Positions 21,809 through 32,011 of a DNA stretch of 64,000 bases are shown here, piece after piece (the first letter of the stretch is position 1; each line of letters starts with the position of its first letter). Source of the stretch: Mantamonas sphyraenae. Taxonomy: Eukaryota; CRuMs; Mantamonadidae. Location of the stretch: contig JAPMXV010000042.1 in assembly GCA_026936335.1 (NCBI GenBank), forward strand, positions 372,001-436,000, given 5' to 3'. Under the pieces are notes generated by a model, which saw only the letters and a program-made list of their open reading frames with translations, ran no database searches and had not been told where the DNA came from. Made by a program: the position numbers and the translations under genes.

Positions 21809-23025
21809 TCAATCCTTTTCGCGCTCGTTGAGAAAGTTGATGTAGTCCTCGTAAACAAGCGGCGTCTGTTCCTCGTTGATTGCTTGGCCTCGGAATCGGC
21901 CGTCCGCTACGTACAGGATCCGGTCGGCGTAACATTCCAGATCTGGATTGTGCGTCACCATGACACAGGTTGTGCCGTGTTCCCGATTGATATCCAGAAT
22001 GAGGTTCATGACATCCACGGTGTTTTTCGTGTCCAGATCGCCGGTGGGCTCATCCAGCAACAGCAGCTCCGGCTCGTTGGCCAGGGCACGCGCAATTGTC
22101 ACGCGCTGCTGTTCACCCCCCGACATTTCCGAAGGAAGGTGGTTGACTCGATCGCGCAGACCGACCACTGTGAGAGTGTGTGTCAGCGTGTGTCAGCGTG
22201 TGTCAGTGTACCAGCGATACCCGACCTGCTTTCTCCCGCGGCTGCTCGCTACGTACATCCAAGCAGGCCCAGAGCTCGCTTGCGGCGTTCCTCCTCGTTG
22301 AGTTTGCCCAGGATGATCATGGGCAGCTCCACGTTTTCGAATGCGCTCATTGTGGCGAGCAGGTTGAATGTCTGGAACACGAAGCCGATCTTCGACAGCC
22401 GCAGGTGTGACAGGAAGTTGTCCTCGCTCTCCGGACCGATGGTCTCCCCCAAGATTTCTGCAAACACGCACGTGGGTGTCAGCGACGACCAAGTGCGGGG
22501 GTAGAGGGGGGGTGCCAGGGGTGTGCAAAGCCGAAAGTGCCCGGCGCCTCGTACCAATCGTTCCCTTGGAACACAGGTCGATAGTGCCCAGCATGTTCAG
22601 CAGGGTCGTTTTCCCTCCTCCGCTGGGGCCCAGAATGGCTACAAACTCTCCCCTGTATGTGCACTGTGTTAGCGCCCCGTGTCTGCGTGTCTGTGTGTCT
22701 GGGTGTTCCGTTTTCCCACTGCCTCGCCTCACCTTCGAATCGGAAAGAACTCCCCGTCCTCGTTCAGGTTGATCTCCTTTAGCGCCACAACCGCCTCCTC
22801 GCGGCCCTCAATGTTGTACTCTGCGCATTGGTTGTCCGTCCAACAGGCTCGTGTTAGTGGTTGTGCCCCACGAACCCAGCCGGAGCGCGATGTTCCACCA
22901 CGCACTCCCCAAGCTTCCCTACCCTTCTGTACGCCGTCCACCACCACCACAGGCTCTCCAAACATCTTGGAGCGCTCCTCCATGACCCCAGGATATGCCA
23001 CCTTGTGCACCGACGAAGAGGACAT
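21809..23025 (-). CDS. Stand-alone ABC ATPase, LolD/MacB-like (ABCH-type)
   Basis: Nucleotide-binding subunit with no membrane segment; 282 residues. Five exons: 23025-22923, 22820-22733, 22652-22555, 22457-22257, 22167-21809 (introns 80-102 nt). Motifs: Walker A GPSGGGKTT, Q-loop FVFQTFNLLATMSAFENV, signature MSGGEQQRVTIARAL, Walker B LLLLDEPTGDLD, H-loop VMVTHNP. The family is best known from bacterial lipoprotein and macrolide exporters that pair with MacB/LolCE permeases; no permease lies nearby. Four introns with matching phases exclude bacterial contamination. Similar ATPases occur in Dictyostelium and other protists (ABCH). Convergent with NAA35 (176 bp between stops) and divergent from the STAT-pseudokinase gene. 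Confidence 0.88.
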
Positions 23026-23367
23026 CGCGGAATTTCTGCCTGCCACTGCGCCGCCAAACAAAAAAGTCCACGTATGTGTGCACATCCCACCCCACACCCC
23101 ACGCCCCACACCCCCACACAGCGTCCATGTACCATCCCTGCACGGAAACAGAGCTCCAGTGCTGTGATCAGGATTTCGCGCGGCACAGCGGCTGGCCGGC
23201 GTCCGATTTCCAGCCTTCTGGTGCTGTCGATTTCGTCGAAACGGGTCGCGCCGCTGCCGCGCGTAACACGCCAAACAGGAATGTAGGGACGCGCATAATC
23301 AGTGGAAACGACTGACACTGCAATTGGCCACTCGTGTGTGTTGTGTTTGTGTCCCCACCACAGTGGA
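23026..23367. promoter_or_regulatory. Divergent intergenic region, ABC ATPase / STAT-pseudokinase
   Basis: The longest gene-free gap in the window (342 bp). It contains a C/A-rich low-complexity stretch (about 23082-23119) and, just before the STAT ATG, a pyrimidine-rich run ending in CACCACAG (23363), which looks like a 3' splice site; a 5'-UTR intron is likely. No convincing short gene was seen. Confidence 0.45.
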
Positions 23368-25327
23368 ATGAGTCGGTTTAAGGCAAAGGAGAGTTCGAAA
23401 GAAGGCTCACGCCCAAACACCAACAAAATGGTGCTCGCCGACTCGATGGACAGCGACGACGTGTCGGAAGAGGGTGCAAGCGACGACGACGGCGGCGCCG
23501 GCGGGTACGTGGGTGACGGTGGCGACGCATGGGAGCGACTGGGTTGGCTGCAAGCGGAAGGGCCGCGTGCACTGGACAGGCTGTACGAGAGGCAAAACAC
23601 ATGCCTGCAGCAATTGTTCCCATCCCAAGAGACATGTCGCGACGCCAACGACGATCCCTTGGACAGGGAAGCCCTGTACGAGGAGCTGGAGCAGCTGGAG
23701 AGCGAGCAGATCGAAACTCAAGACACTGTTCTGGCACTCATGGATTCCATCCCTGAGCTGCTTGGCTCGGCCATCTGGGGGGTGCAGGACATGGAGTTTC
23801 TGCGCCAAGTGCAGAGTCAAGCACAGGCACAGCTCGCACAGCTGACCCTGCTCCAACGCGAGTTACAACTGCACAAGTCCCTCGAGGACGCCGACAACAA
23901 CAACAACAACAACAACAACAATATGAACAACACCAAGGGTAAAGGCAGGAAGAAAAGGCAGTTGGCAGACGATGTCCTGCTCGTGGAGCTTGCGGTGATT
24001 GAACAGCCGCTGCCCAGCGCCCTCCAGCTTAACGCTCCCTCACACAGGATTCACGAGCCCAAAGGTTCGCTGTCCACGGGCTCGCTGTCCACGGAAAGCA
24101 GCGACAGCGATGTGTACGAGGAGGAGTTGGACGACGAGGTGGATGCACAGTGCGATGCGGACGGAAACCCGTTTGGTTGGCTGGACGACAACTCGGCTGC
24201 CAGTTGGGACGACTACGTGGTGCAGTTGCTCGCCTCGCCTCTTTGTCCATACTCGGTAATCGGCAAGGTGCATGCGTTCCTTGTCTGCGAACAGAGCGAG
24301 GAGGACGCAGATGGCAACTTGGAAACCTTTTACGTGGAATCGGAGCCCATAGCCCACGCGGTGTTGGATGAACACACAGGCATGGCCGTGTTCCCTCGGT
24401 TGTATGAGCGTGTGCAAAGGCAAGGTTTGCGCGCTCTGTCCAGCGTCACCGATGCATGGCCCGAGTACGCCTACGTGGGTTTCTCGGTGGAAGTCGAGGT
24501 CGCCGGAGCGGGAGTGTTTCGCGTGTGCACCTCCCTGGAGAGTGCCTACCCGTGCAGGTTGTACGGAAGCAACGAAGAATGGTTGGAGGCTGCGGCCGAA
24601 ATGCTCTGGATGGACTGCGTGGACTATCACATCGACCAGGAGGAGGTCTCATGGAACCAGTTGGCCAATGTGCTGCAGTTGCACTTTGTGAACAGCACAA
24701 TGCAGGACCCCATGGAGCCCGAGCGGCCACTTGCACGCTCGGACATTGAGTATCTGCGCTCCAAGTTTCTGCCCGAAAGCGAGCAGCGACAGGTGATCAG
24801 TCAGGCTGTGTTCTTTGGTCCGCAGCTCCCTGCCAGTCTGTCCCCGCACGGAGCCTCGGGCAGCAGCAACACAGGCGCAGGTGCGGCGATGGACACGCAA
24901 GGCCTATGGCCGTGGTTTGGTCAGATTGTGCAGATGCTGCGCAGCCGACCGGATGTGCACGCGCTGTGGTGCAAGGGTGCCTTGTTTGGCCTCGTGTCGC
25001 GCAAGGACGCGATGAACGCTCTGTGTAGCGACAGCATGGAGGTGCCGCAGGCCGGCCGCTTCCTCATCCGTTTTTCTGAACGGAATCCTGGCAGCCTTGT
25101 CGTTGTGTATCTGGACGGCGACGACCAGTCGGACGGGCTGCAAGTGAAAAACTTCTTGGTTTCCAACGACGCCGATCTGCACGAGCTGATGGCGCGCTAC
25201 CCTGAATTTGGCCAGGTGCTTGTTGTGGATCCGAACGGCGACAACGACGCCATGCAACTCGTCGACAAGGAGCTCATGTTTGCACAGGACGACACACACG
25301 AACTGCTGGCAGCAGACTCGGCGTCTT

Positions 25328-25366
<39 letters not shown>

Positions 25367-27363
25367 TTGGTGCCAAGTACAATCGTGTGACGCTGGAATA
25401 CGCCGATCTGGAGTTTGACGATCAGGAGGACGGCGACGGCGACGGCGCGGTGCGTTTGGCAAGACTGGATGAGGAATTGGTGATGGTACGCAGCGTGGAG
25501 CTCAAAACACGCATGGGCAAGCGACTGCAGCGTCAGCTGCGCGACGAGTCACGGCTGCTTTGCAGTGCGGCCCACGGCAACGTCGTGCGCATGTACGGCT
25601 ACGCCATGCAGGAGAATGACAAGGGCGACGGGGCACGGGTGCACCTTGTACACGCGTACGAGGAAGACATGCAATCGTTGCCGTCGCTGATGGACGCGGC
25701 TGTGGACGAGGAGGACGGGGGTGCACTGGACATGGTGCAGGTGCTGCGCATTGCCCATGGCATTGCGTGTGGCATGCAGCATTTGGTGGAGACATGTGGC
25801 AAGGTGCACCACGGCGATCTGACCGCAGACAGTGTGCTTGTGGACAGGCGCGATGCTTCGCATGTAAAGATCTGCGAGTACGGCATGGCGAGGCCCACGT
25901 GCCTGCGCTACCGCGCGCCCGAGGTGATGCGTGGCGACGGCCCAGGCGACAAGACAGATGTGTACTCGTTTGGCCTGTTGCTGGCGGAGATGATCAACAT
26001 GGAAACGGTGTTTGCAGAGATGGAGGACGACCTGGAGGCAGCCAACGCTGCCACATACGACGGCCTTCGTCCACAGCTGGACAGCACGCGCTGCCCCGTG
26101 CTCCTCGAGTCCATCCTGCAGTCGTGTTGGAGCGACGACGCCTCGCAACGCCCGTCATTTGGCCAGTTGGTGCGTTATCTGCACCGGCTGCTACGCCAGG
26201 CGGTGGTGGGTGCGGGCGGTGTGGACGCGGACAAGGAGTTGCGTCTGGCCGAGGACAGGCTGCATGACGCCGAACAGACGCGCCGGCGCGCTCAGCTCAG
26301 TCTCCGGTATGCAGAGAACGAGAGGGAGGCCTTTGGGCGCATGAGCAAGCAGGCCGAGGAGGATGTGGACGCCTACGGTGCGTGGACGGGGCAGTTGGAA
26401 CACAATCTGGAGGCGTTTGTTGCGCCGTATCTCATCGACATCGACACAGTGCGCAAACTGACGCTTGTGGAGGAGGACGAAGTGGAGCGCGTGTACACGG
26501 GCGTGTGGAAGGGCACACCCGTGCGCGTGAAGGAGCTGTGCAGCATCGCCGCACACAACGACGACGATGCACTCGTGCACACGTTTGAAATGGAGGTGTC
26601 GCGCATGAGTAAGCTTCGTCATGACAACTTGACACTGTTTCTGGGCGCTTGCATCGACGAGTCAGCACACAGGCTGTGTCTGGTTACGGAACAGCTGCGT
26701 GGATACGTCAATCTGGAGACGTTGCTCGGTAGCAGCGAGCCTGCACAGCGTCGTATGGTGCGCCAACAAAGCGTGGCCATTGTACGTGGAGTCGTGCGCG
26801 CCCTGCGTCACATGCACCTCAGCAAGCCGGCCTTTGTGTGTGGCAGTGTCACGGCGCGACAGGTCTGGCTTCGTCTGGACGACTCGCAGACACGTGTCCT
26901 TGCCGTCAAGGTGGACCCCTTTGTGGGCCAACACATCTTGCTGGAGCACGGACGCATGGCTCAGGACGCACACGCCACCGAGAGTGTCCTCGAACTTGCC
27001 GAACCGGGCTCCCTGGCGCCCGAACTCCTGGAAGCCATGGTGCTGCAACGCGATGGCGATGAAGGCGACCTGGATGTGTGGCGCAGGCCGTTGGACCGTG
27101 CATCTGACGTCTGGAGTGTGGCCATGCTCATTTGGCGCATGCTGGCTGGAGGCGAGGACATCCTGCAGCCCCACAGCGTCGACCAGCACGTAGAGTGGAT
27201 CCTCCACGACGGTTGGCGTCCACAGGTGCCCCAACACGAGTCCCAACAGTTGGATGACTTGCTGCACGCCTGCTGGGCCGACCGTGCCGACGAACGACCT
27301 ACTGTCGACCAGCTCGCCACGAAACTGCGTACCCTGCGGCTGCCCAATGAATCGAAATCCTGA
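23368..27363 (+). CDS. STAT-type transcription factor fused to two C-terminal pseudokinase domains
   Basis: Single 1331-residue frame. Residues ~107-175: Gln/Leu-rich coiled coil. ~207-420: region beginning LAVIEQPLPSALQLN, placed as the STAT DNA-binding domain. ~426-470: linker (VSWNQLANVLQLHF). ~512-620: STAT-like SH2, with LWCKGALFGLVSRK and GRFLIRFSERNPGS containing the phosphotyrosine-binding Arg. A poly-Ser tract (25333-25363) leads to kinase-like domain 1 (~690-945): beta-3 Lys replaced by Arg (VMVRSVEL), HRD replaced by HGD (HGDLTADSV), DFG replaced by EYG, APE kept. After a charged coiled coil (~955-1016), kinase-like domain 2 (~1025-1328) keeps the beta-3 Lys (VRVKEL) but has CGSVTARQV for the catalytic loop and no DFG. 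Both therefore look catalytically dead. The order STAT-SH2-PK-PK recalls JAK tandem kinase domains joined to their substrate. The SH2 and kinase assignments are strong; the DNA-binding domain is inferred. Confidence 0.8.
23894..23920 (+). repeat. (ACA)n repeat coding poly-Asn
   Basis: Nine-unit AAC/ACA run in the STAT-pseudokinase gene, encoding Asn between the coiled coil and the presumed DNA-binding region. Confidence 0.85.
25333..25363 (+). repeat. (AGC)n repeat coding poly-Ser
   Basis: About ten AGC units between the SH2 and the first kinase-like domain, probably a flexible linker and a hypervariable site. Confidence 0.85.
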
Positions 27364-27429
27364 GAAAGTGAAATGCCGTGATTGATTGTTGTTGTTGTGT
27401 GTGTATGTATGTGCGTGTGTGTGTGCTCT

Positions 27430-28125
27430 TCAGTAGCCCCAGACGTCGCCATCGCCCTGGCTCGAGTGGTACACCCTGATCCAGGCCAGCACAGTTCCGT
27501 ACACAACCAGTCCGCCAGCCAAACCGAGCACAAAGGCAAGTGCACCAATGGCCTGGGCGTGCAGCATGACCAGCGGCAATCCAAACCCAGAAACCACAAG
27601 CGAGCCCGTGAGAAACTCGCCCACATGGCCAAAGTCCCGCTTGCCTGCACCGCCCCCAAACCCGTCCTCCGTGGGGGCAGGGCAGAACACGTTGGGCAAC
27701 GGTGCCACCAAGTATGTAAACACTGCGTATGGGTTTGTCGACAAGACGGCGGGGGACCATGGGAAGAGCCGTGGAATGGCGTGCCACCGAGGGAACGACG
27801 GGAAGTGTGTGTGAGTCGTTCGCGCCATGGGAAAACTGCCCAGCACCACCCTGCGTCACTCACCAATCATTATAGGCAGCCAGTTGTCGTGCAGGACACA
27901 CGCCAAGATGTTGAGCACCAGACCCAGGCACAGCAACAGGCTGAACCCGAGAATGCTGTTGTTGGGTACCGGCAACACACAATTGTCATTGTCAGTTCTC
28001 TCTCCCCCACCTTTGTGCCCACAGCTCGATTCACGCCTTCAAAGGCTGCCCCTCCCTCAGCCCTCCTCTCCATCTTCACTGTGTGGTACATACGTCTTTG
28101 GATCGCGCGCGTTGAGTTGAACCAT
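27430..28125 (-). CDS. VPS55: VPS55/LEPROT family membrane protein
   Basis: Four-helix endosomal membrane protein that works with VPS68 in endosome-to-vacuole sorting (LEPROT/OB-RGRP in animals). Three exons: 28125-28094, 27955-27864, 27722-27430 (introns 138 and 141 nt, donors GTATGT and GTGAGT); 138 residues, as in yeast (140). Hydrophobic segments: ILGFSLLLCLGLVLNILACV; VFTYLVAPLPNVF, with the family's LAPxPN motif; FLTGSLVVSGFGLPLVML; and a final helix. Both splice phases (2 and 1) reproduce the family alignment without gaps, for example DNWLPIMIVFTYLVAPLPN. Convergent with the STAT gene (66 bp) and divergent from the TPR gene (58 bp). Confidence 0.92.
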
Positions 28126-28183
28126 TTTCTTTCGTCGTTGCTGCGACGTCGCAGCAACGCACGCGCACACACACACGCCACAC
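28126..28183. promoter_or_regulatory. VPS55/TPR bidirectional promoter with a 24-nt perfect palindrome
   Basis: 58 bp between start codons. Positions 28136-28159 are a perfect palindrome with 12-nt arms (CGTTGCTGCGAC, exactly inverted), centred on GACGTC, the core of a CRE-like site. It could bind a dimeric bZIP-type factor to serve both genes, or fold in the VPS55 leader. Confidence 0.6.
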
Positions 28184-29417
28184 ATGGTACGTCCTGAGCC
28201 ACACACGCATCACACCACACCACATCACATCACACCACATCACATCGCAAGTTCTGCGCTCACACGTCTCTCTGCTCCCCTGTTTGCGACGACGGCCAAC
28301 CACCCTGTGCAGGAGTCTGAATCAGCGGTGGAAAAGTGGCTGCTCCTCAAGGTGGGCATCCTGCCCAAGAGCTCTCTGGGCTGGTTCCGAGCTGGCGTGG
28401 CCTTTTACAACAAGAAGCAGTTCTCCTACGCCATCGAATGTCTCCAGCGAAGCGTGGAGATGGACCCGAACAACGTGCGTGCCGCCACCGACCGTTGCCC
28501 TTCCAACCCACTTCCTCCTTTACAGCCTTCCTGCTGACAGCACACACCCCTGGTCGGTCCACACATGGCCCATGGCCTTCTCTGCTCTCTTTCCACACAG
28601 TACAACGCCTTTCAAATCATGGCACGCGCTTGTATCGCTGTAAATCGTACGTTGCCGCCGTTTCCCATCTCCTCCACCCGCCACCGCTTTCCCTCGTGGT
28701 ATCCCTCCGCCGTACCCACTCACACGCAATCTCCCACGACAGGCCGCGACGATGCCATTGCTGCCCTCAAGGAGTCGGTTAAACTGGACAACCCAAGCGA
28801 CTGGCAACTTCTCGGTATGGTCCCAACCACGTTCCCCGTCGTTCCGTCTTGCACATTCACCCTTACCCCTCGCTCACACTTTCCCTTTGCACCTATGGTT
28901 TCCCGGATCGACGCACCCCTGCACCACAGTTGAGCTGACAAACAGCAAGCAAGGTGTCTCTTCCAACGCCAACTCCTCCTCCTCCGCCAAGGGCAAGCAG
29001 CAGTTTGACGACGAACAACAAGGCCAAGAAACCACAACAGCAGAAGCTGGTGCCTCCTCCTCCTCATCATCATCCTCATCATCCTCATCATCATCGAATG
29101 AACGCACGTCGCACGATCTCGTCCGTCTGCTTCCACAACCCAAACACGCGCGTGCAATGGCCAAACCCTGTCCATCGAGCGTCGTTCGAGTCATTGTTGT
29201 GGATCGGCGTCGTGGCCTTTGTGGGCACCGCGTGCGTCGTGTGGGGTGTCCACGAGTTGGGCATGCTGCCCAGCCCGCAACCCGACACCGTGCCTGCACA
29301 TCGTTTCTCGGCTGGCAGGGCGATGGAAACTCTGGAAACAGATTCTTGCACTGGGTCCTCGCCCACTGGGTCATCCCAGTGAACAGCAGACGCTGGATAT
29401 GGTCGTCAAAAAGCTGA
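28184..29417 (+). CDS. TPR-repeat protein, 3' end uncertain
   Basis: Exons: the ATG alone (28184-28186), 28313-28474, 28601-28646, 28743-28814, and 28930 onward. Donors are GTACGT, GTGCGT, GTACGT and GTATGG. The spliced start reads MESESAVEKWLLLKVG. Tetratricopeptide motifs follow: WFRAGVAFYNKKQFSYAIEC, then NAFQIMARACIAVNRRDDAI, then ALKESVKLDN. A Ser-rich tail is coded by TCC/TCA repeats (29050-29095). In this frame the open reading continues to 29417, deep inside the peptidase gene that starts at 29098, and the tail loses any protein-like character. The real end is therefore probably near 29100, after an indel in the repeat or an unseen intron, or the two genes are one. I do not know the TPR family. 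Confidence 0.6.
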
Positions 29418-31971
29418 AGAAGCTGCGAAGCCAACACCTGACACACCAGGACAGTCTGGCCATGGACATCAGCGTCCAACGAAGCCGCACAAATGCATAC
29501 ATGGACAAGGGACGCTTCATGGTGTATTCCAACGTCAGCAACGTGGTGGCCAGGCTGTCGCCGCGTTCGCTTCCAGCGCAAGCGCCTGCATTCCTCGTCT
29601 CGACGCACATCGACAGCGGGGTGCGCTCAGGCGGCGCCTTTGACGACGGCGTGCCTGTTGCCTGCATGCTGGAGGTGATTGCCAACATGCTCAACTCGAA
29701 ACCACCGCCCGAGTGGAACGCCACGGCGCTCGTCTTTCTTTTCAACAGTGCCGAGGAGATGGGTCTGCTGGGAAGCAATGCCTTTGTGGCCGATCATCCG
29801 TGGGTGTCCAACATCCAGGCATTCGCCAACTTTGAAGCGTCTGGCAGTGCTGGGCCTTCCATCTTGTTCCAGAGCTCCAACTCTCGTCTGGCCAGCATGT
29901 ATGCGGCTGCAGCTCCGCAGCCGCGTGGACTTGTCGTTGCACAGGACATCTTCCAATCGGGTGTCATTCCATCGGGCACAGATTTCAAAGTGTACGCTGA
30001 GGATGCAGGCATTGCAGGCATCGACGTGGCCTTCTACGAGCACGGAGACGTCTATCACACAATGATGGACAACATCGACCGTGTGCAAGAAAGCCCTGGC
30101 TCTGTTCAGCAAATGGGTGACAACATGCTGGCCTTGGTGCAGGCTGCGTCGCGCGTGCAGCAGTGGAACATGACCGATGCCGCCCCAGGGGTCTACTACG
30201 ATGTGTTTGGCATGTTTATGCTGTCGTACACGTCAGAGATGGCCTCCACCATGCATGTGATCACCCTTCTGGTGGTCCTTATGGTGCTTACCCGGTACGT
30301 CTACCGAATGGGCACTGGAGATCTCGTGCAGCACACGGTGGTGTTGTACGGTGGCCTCGTCTTCACAGCTATCCTTTCATTGATCCAAGCAGAGCTGCTG
30401 AGCAACGTGTTTGGTCCAATGCGCTGGTTCCCGCGTGCCGAGCAAGCCTTGCTCCTTTTCAGCCCCGCCGCCTTTGCTGGCCTTGCCCTGCCTGTCTACG
30501 CCGGTCATCGACTCATCCCCACACTTTGTCTGCATTTTCGAGGCATGCAACATGCTGCCCTGCTCTTTCACGCGTTCCTGCTTTTTGGCGGCACCATGCG
30601 CAACGTCGGCTCAACCTACATCGCCTGGCTCTGGGTCCTCGGCATCCTCGCCAGCATCGGCATGGACGTCTTGTCCACAGCCGCTTTTGAGCCGTGCGAG
30701 GTGATGACGTCGCAGCAGCCACTAGGGCGACCAAAAACAAGAACAAGAACAAGGCCGAGGATTCCGACGACCCGGCTGCAAAGATGCTCGATCAATTGGA
30801 GGAATTGGGTGTGAACGCGCGTCTTATTCAGGCTCCTCTGTCGCTACTGCCCCTGCTGCCGCTGATAGTGCCGCTGATGAGCCTGGACATGCTGATTGCT
30901 CTTGTGCGCTTCTTTGTGCCGCTGATGGGTCGGTTTGGCGCCGTGCCAGCCGACGCCATTGTGGCAGTGATGGTTTCCATGAGCGTATGTGTCATGCTGG
31001 TGTCCTGGTGGCCGGGGGTCCTTGCCACGCTCGGCACGCCTGAATGGCCCATGCTGCTGCAAGCACTACGTGCCTCGCGTGCCGTACGTGCCTCGCGCAC
31101 TCTCTCTCGCTCGCGCCACAACATCCACAACGGACGTGTTGGTGTCCTTGTCCTTCGCATGATCATTCTCATGCTGGTGGCCACAATTGTGGCCGGCCTT
31201 GTCCTTCGACCGTACGATGCCACACATCCCAAGCGCATCATGGTTCAATCCATGCATTTTCGTGACCAGGTATGCCCTGTGGGTTCTCTGTGCCAGGAAG
31301 TCCCTACAGAGGATCCGCAAGAGCCGCGGCTGGTCATCTCATCTTCCGATGCCACCCCACTGGACGACTCTGTCGCCGGCGTCCGGGCATGGTGTGACTC
31401 TCAACCAAACAATGGCTGTCGCATGGAACGGGATACCTCTCAGCCTCGCGCCCCTGTTCCCTCGCAGGTTGGACGGCGCCCATGCAGGCTGTGCGACAAG
31501 ATGGTGCTCCGTGGTCCGGCCGTGGTCACCAGCGACTCCCTCAAAGACAGCCAGCGCCTGCGTGTCAAGGTTGAACAGATTGTCGACACACCATCCATCC
31601 GAAACGTCACGATTCTCCTGCAGGCCACTGCCTCGATCAACGTGCAACTGGGCATCCCGCCCACGTGGGCAGGAAACTACCGCCTTTCCGGCTGGTCCCT
31701 GCACGACAAACTAGCCCAACCGACCATTGCTTGGACACTTGACGCACGTCTCGTTCAGCCTTTCTTTGTCTCGGCGCTCACAGAGAATCAATCGTGGCGC
31801 ATCACGCTCATGTTCAACCGCATCGACGGCCTATCTGCAACCAATGATCCCCTGCAACTACGCACGACTGCCATTTACGACCAAGACTCTCCTGTTGATG
31901 CGCATCTGCACGAACATTGCGCAACCACGCCCGTTGTTGTGTCGCACACAAACCACCGCATCTCCACTTGA
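29098..31971 (+). CDS. ERMP1: ER-type M28 metallopeptidase, ERMP1/FXNA-like
   Basis: Multi-pass ER membrane aminopeptidase-like protein, about 957 residues. An N-terminal signal anchor (WIGVVAFVGTACVVWG) precedes the M28 domain. Zinc ligand motifs are visible: VSTHIDSGVRSGGAFDDG (His and Asp), FNSAEEMGLLGSNAF (Glu pair), NFEASGSAG and EHGDVYHTMMDNIDR (final His). The C-terminal half has about eight hydrophobic segments. Two frame breaks: near 29327-29338 one extra A (removing it gives METLEQILALGPRPLG, in family register), and near 30690-30696 one missing base. No intron was needed. The stop is 40 bp from the convergent UBE3A stop. Its 5' end overlaps the open frame of the TPR gene. Confidence 0.87.
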
Positions 31972-32011
31972 CAATGAAGCATCATGCATTGGCTCTCTCG
32001 CATCTCCCGCA

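Noticed and set aside
21809-23025. Bacterial contamination or a fresh bacterial transfer for the ABC ATPase
   Set aside because: Four introns with coherent phases and composition like the neighbours show a resident eukaryotic gene.
23160-23280. A possible extra 5' exon of the ABC gene or of the STAT gene
   Set aside because: An open frame exists on the minus strand but no start, splice pairing or recognisable sequence supports it.
29050-29095. Trinucleotide repeats as disease-type expansions or CRISPR-like arrays
   Set aside because: They are short coding triplet runs without spacers; ordinary low-complexity sequence.
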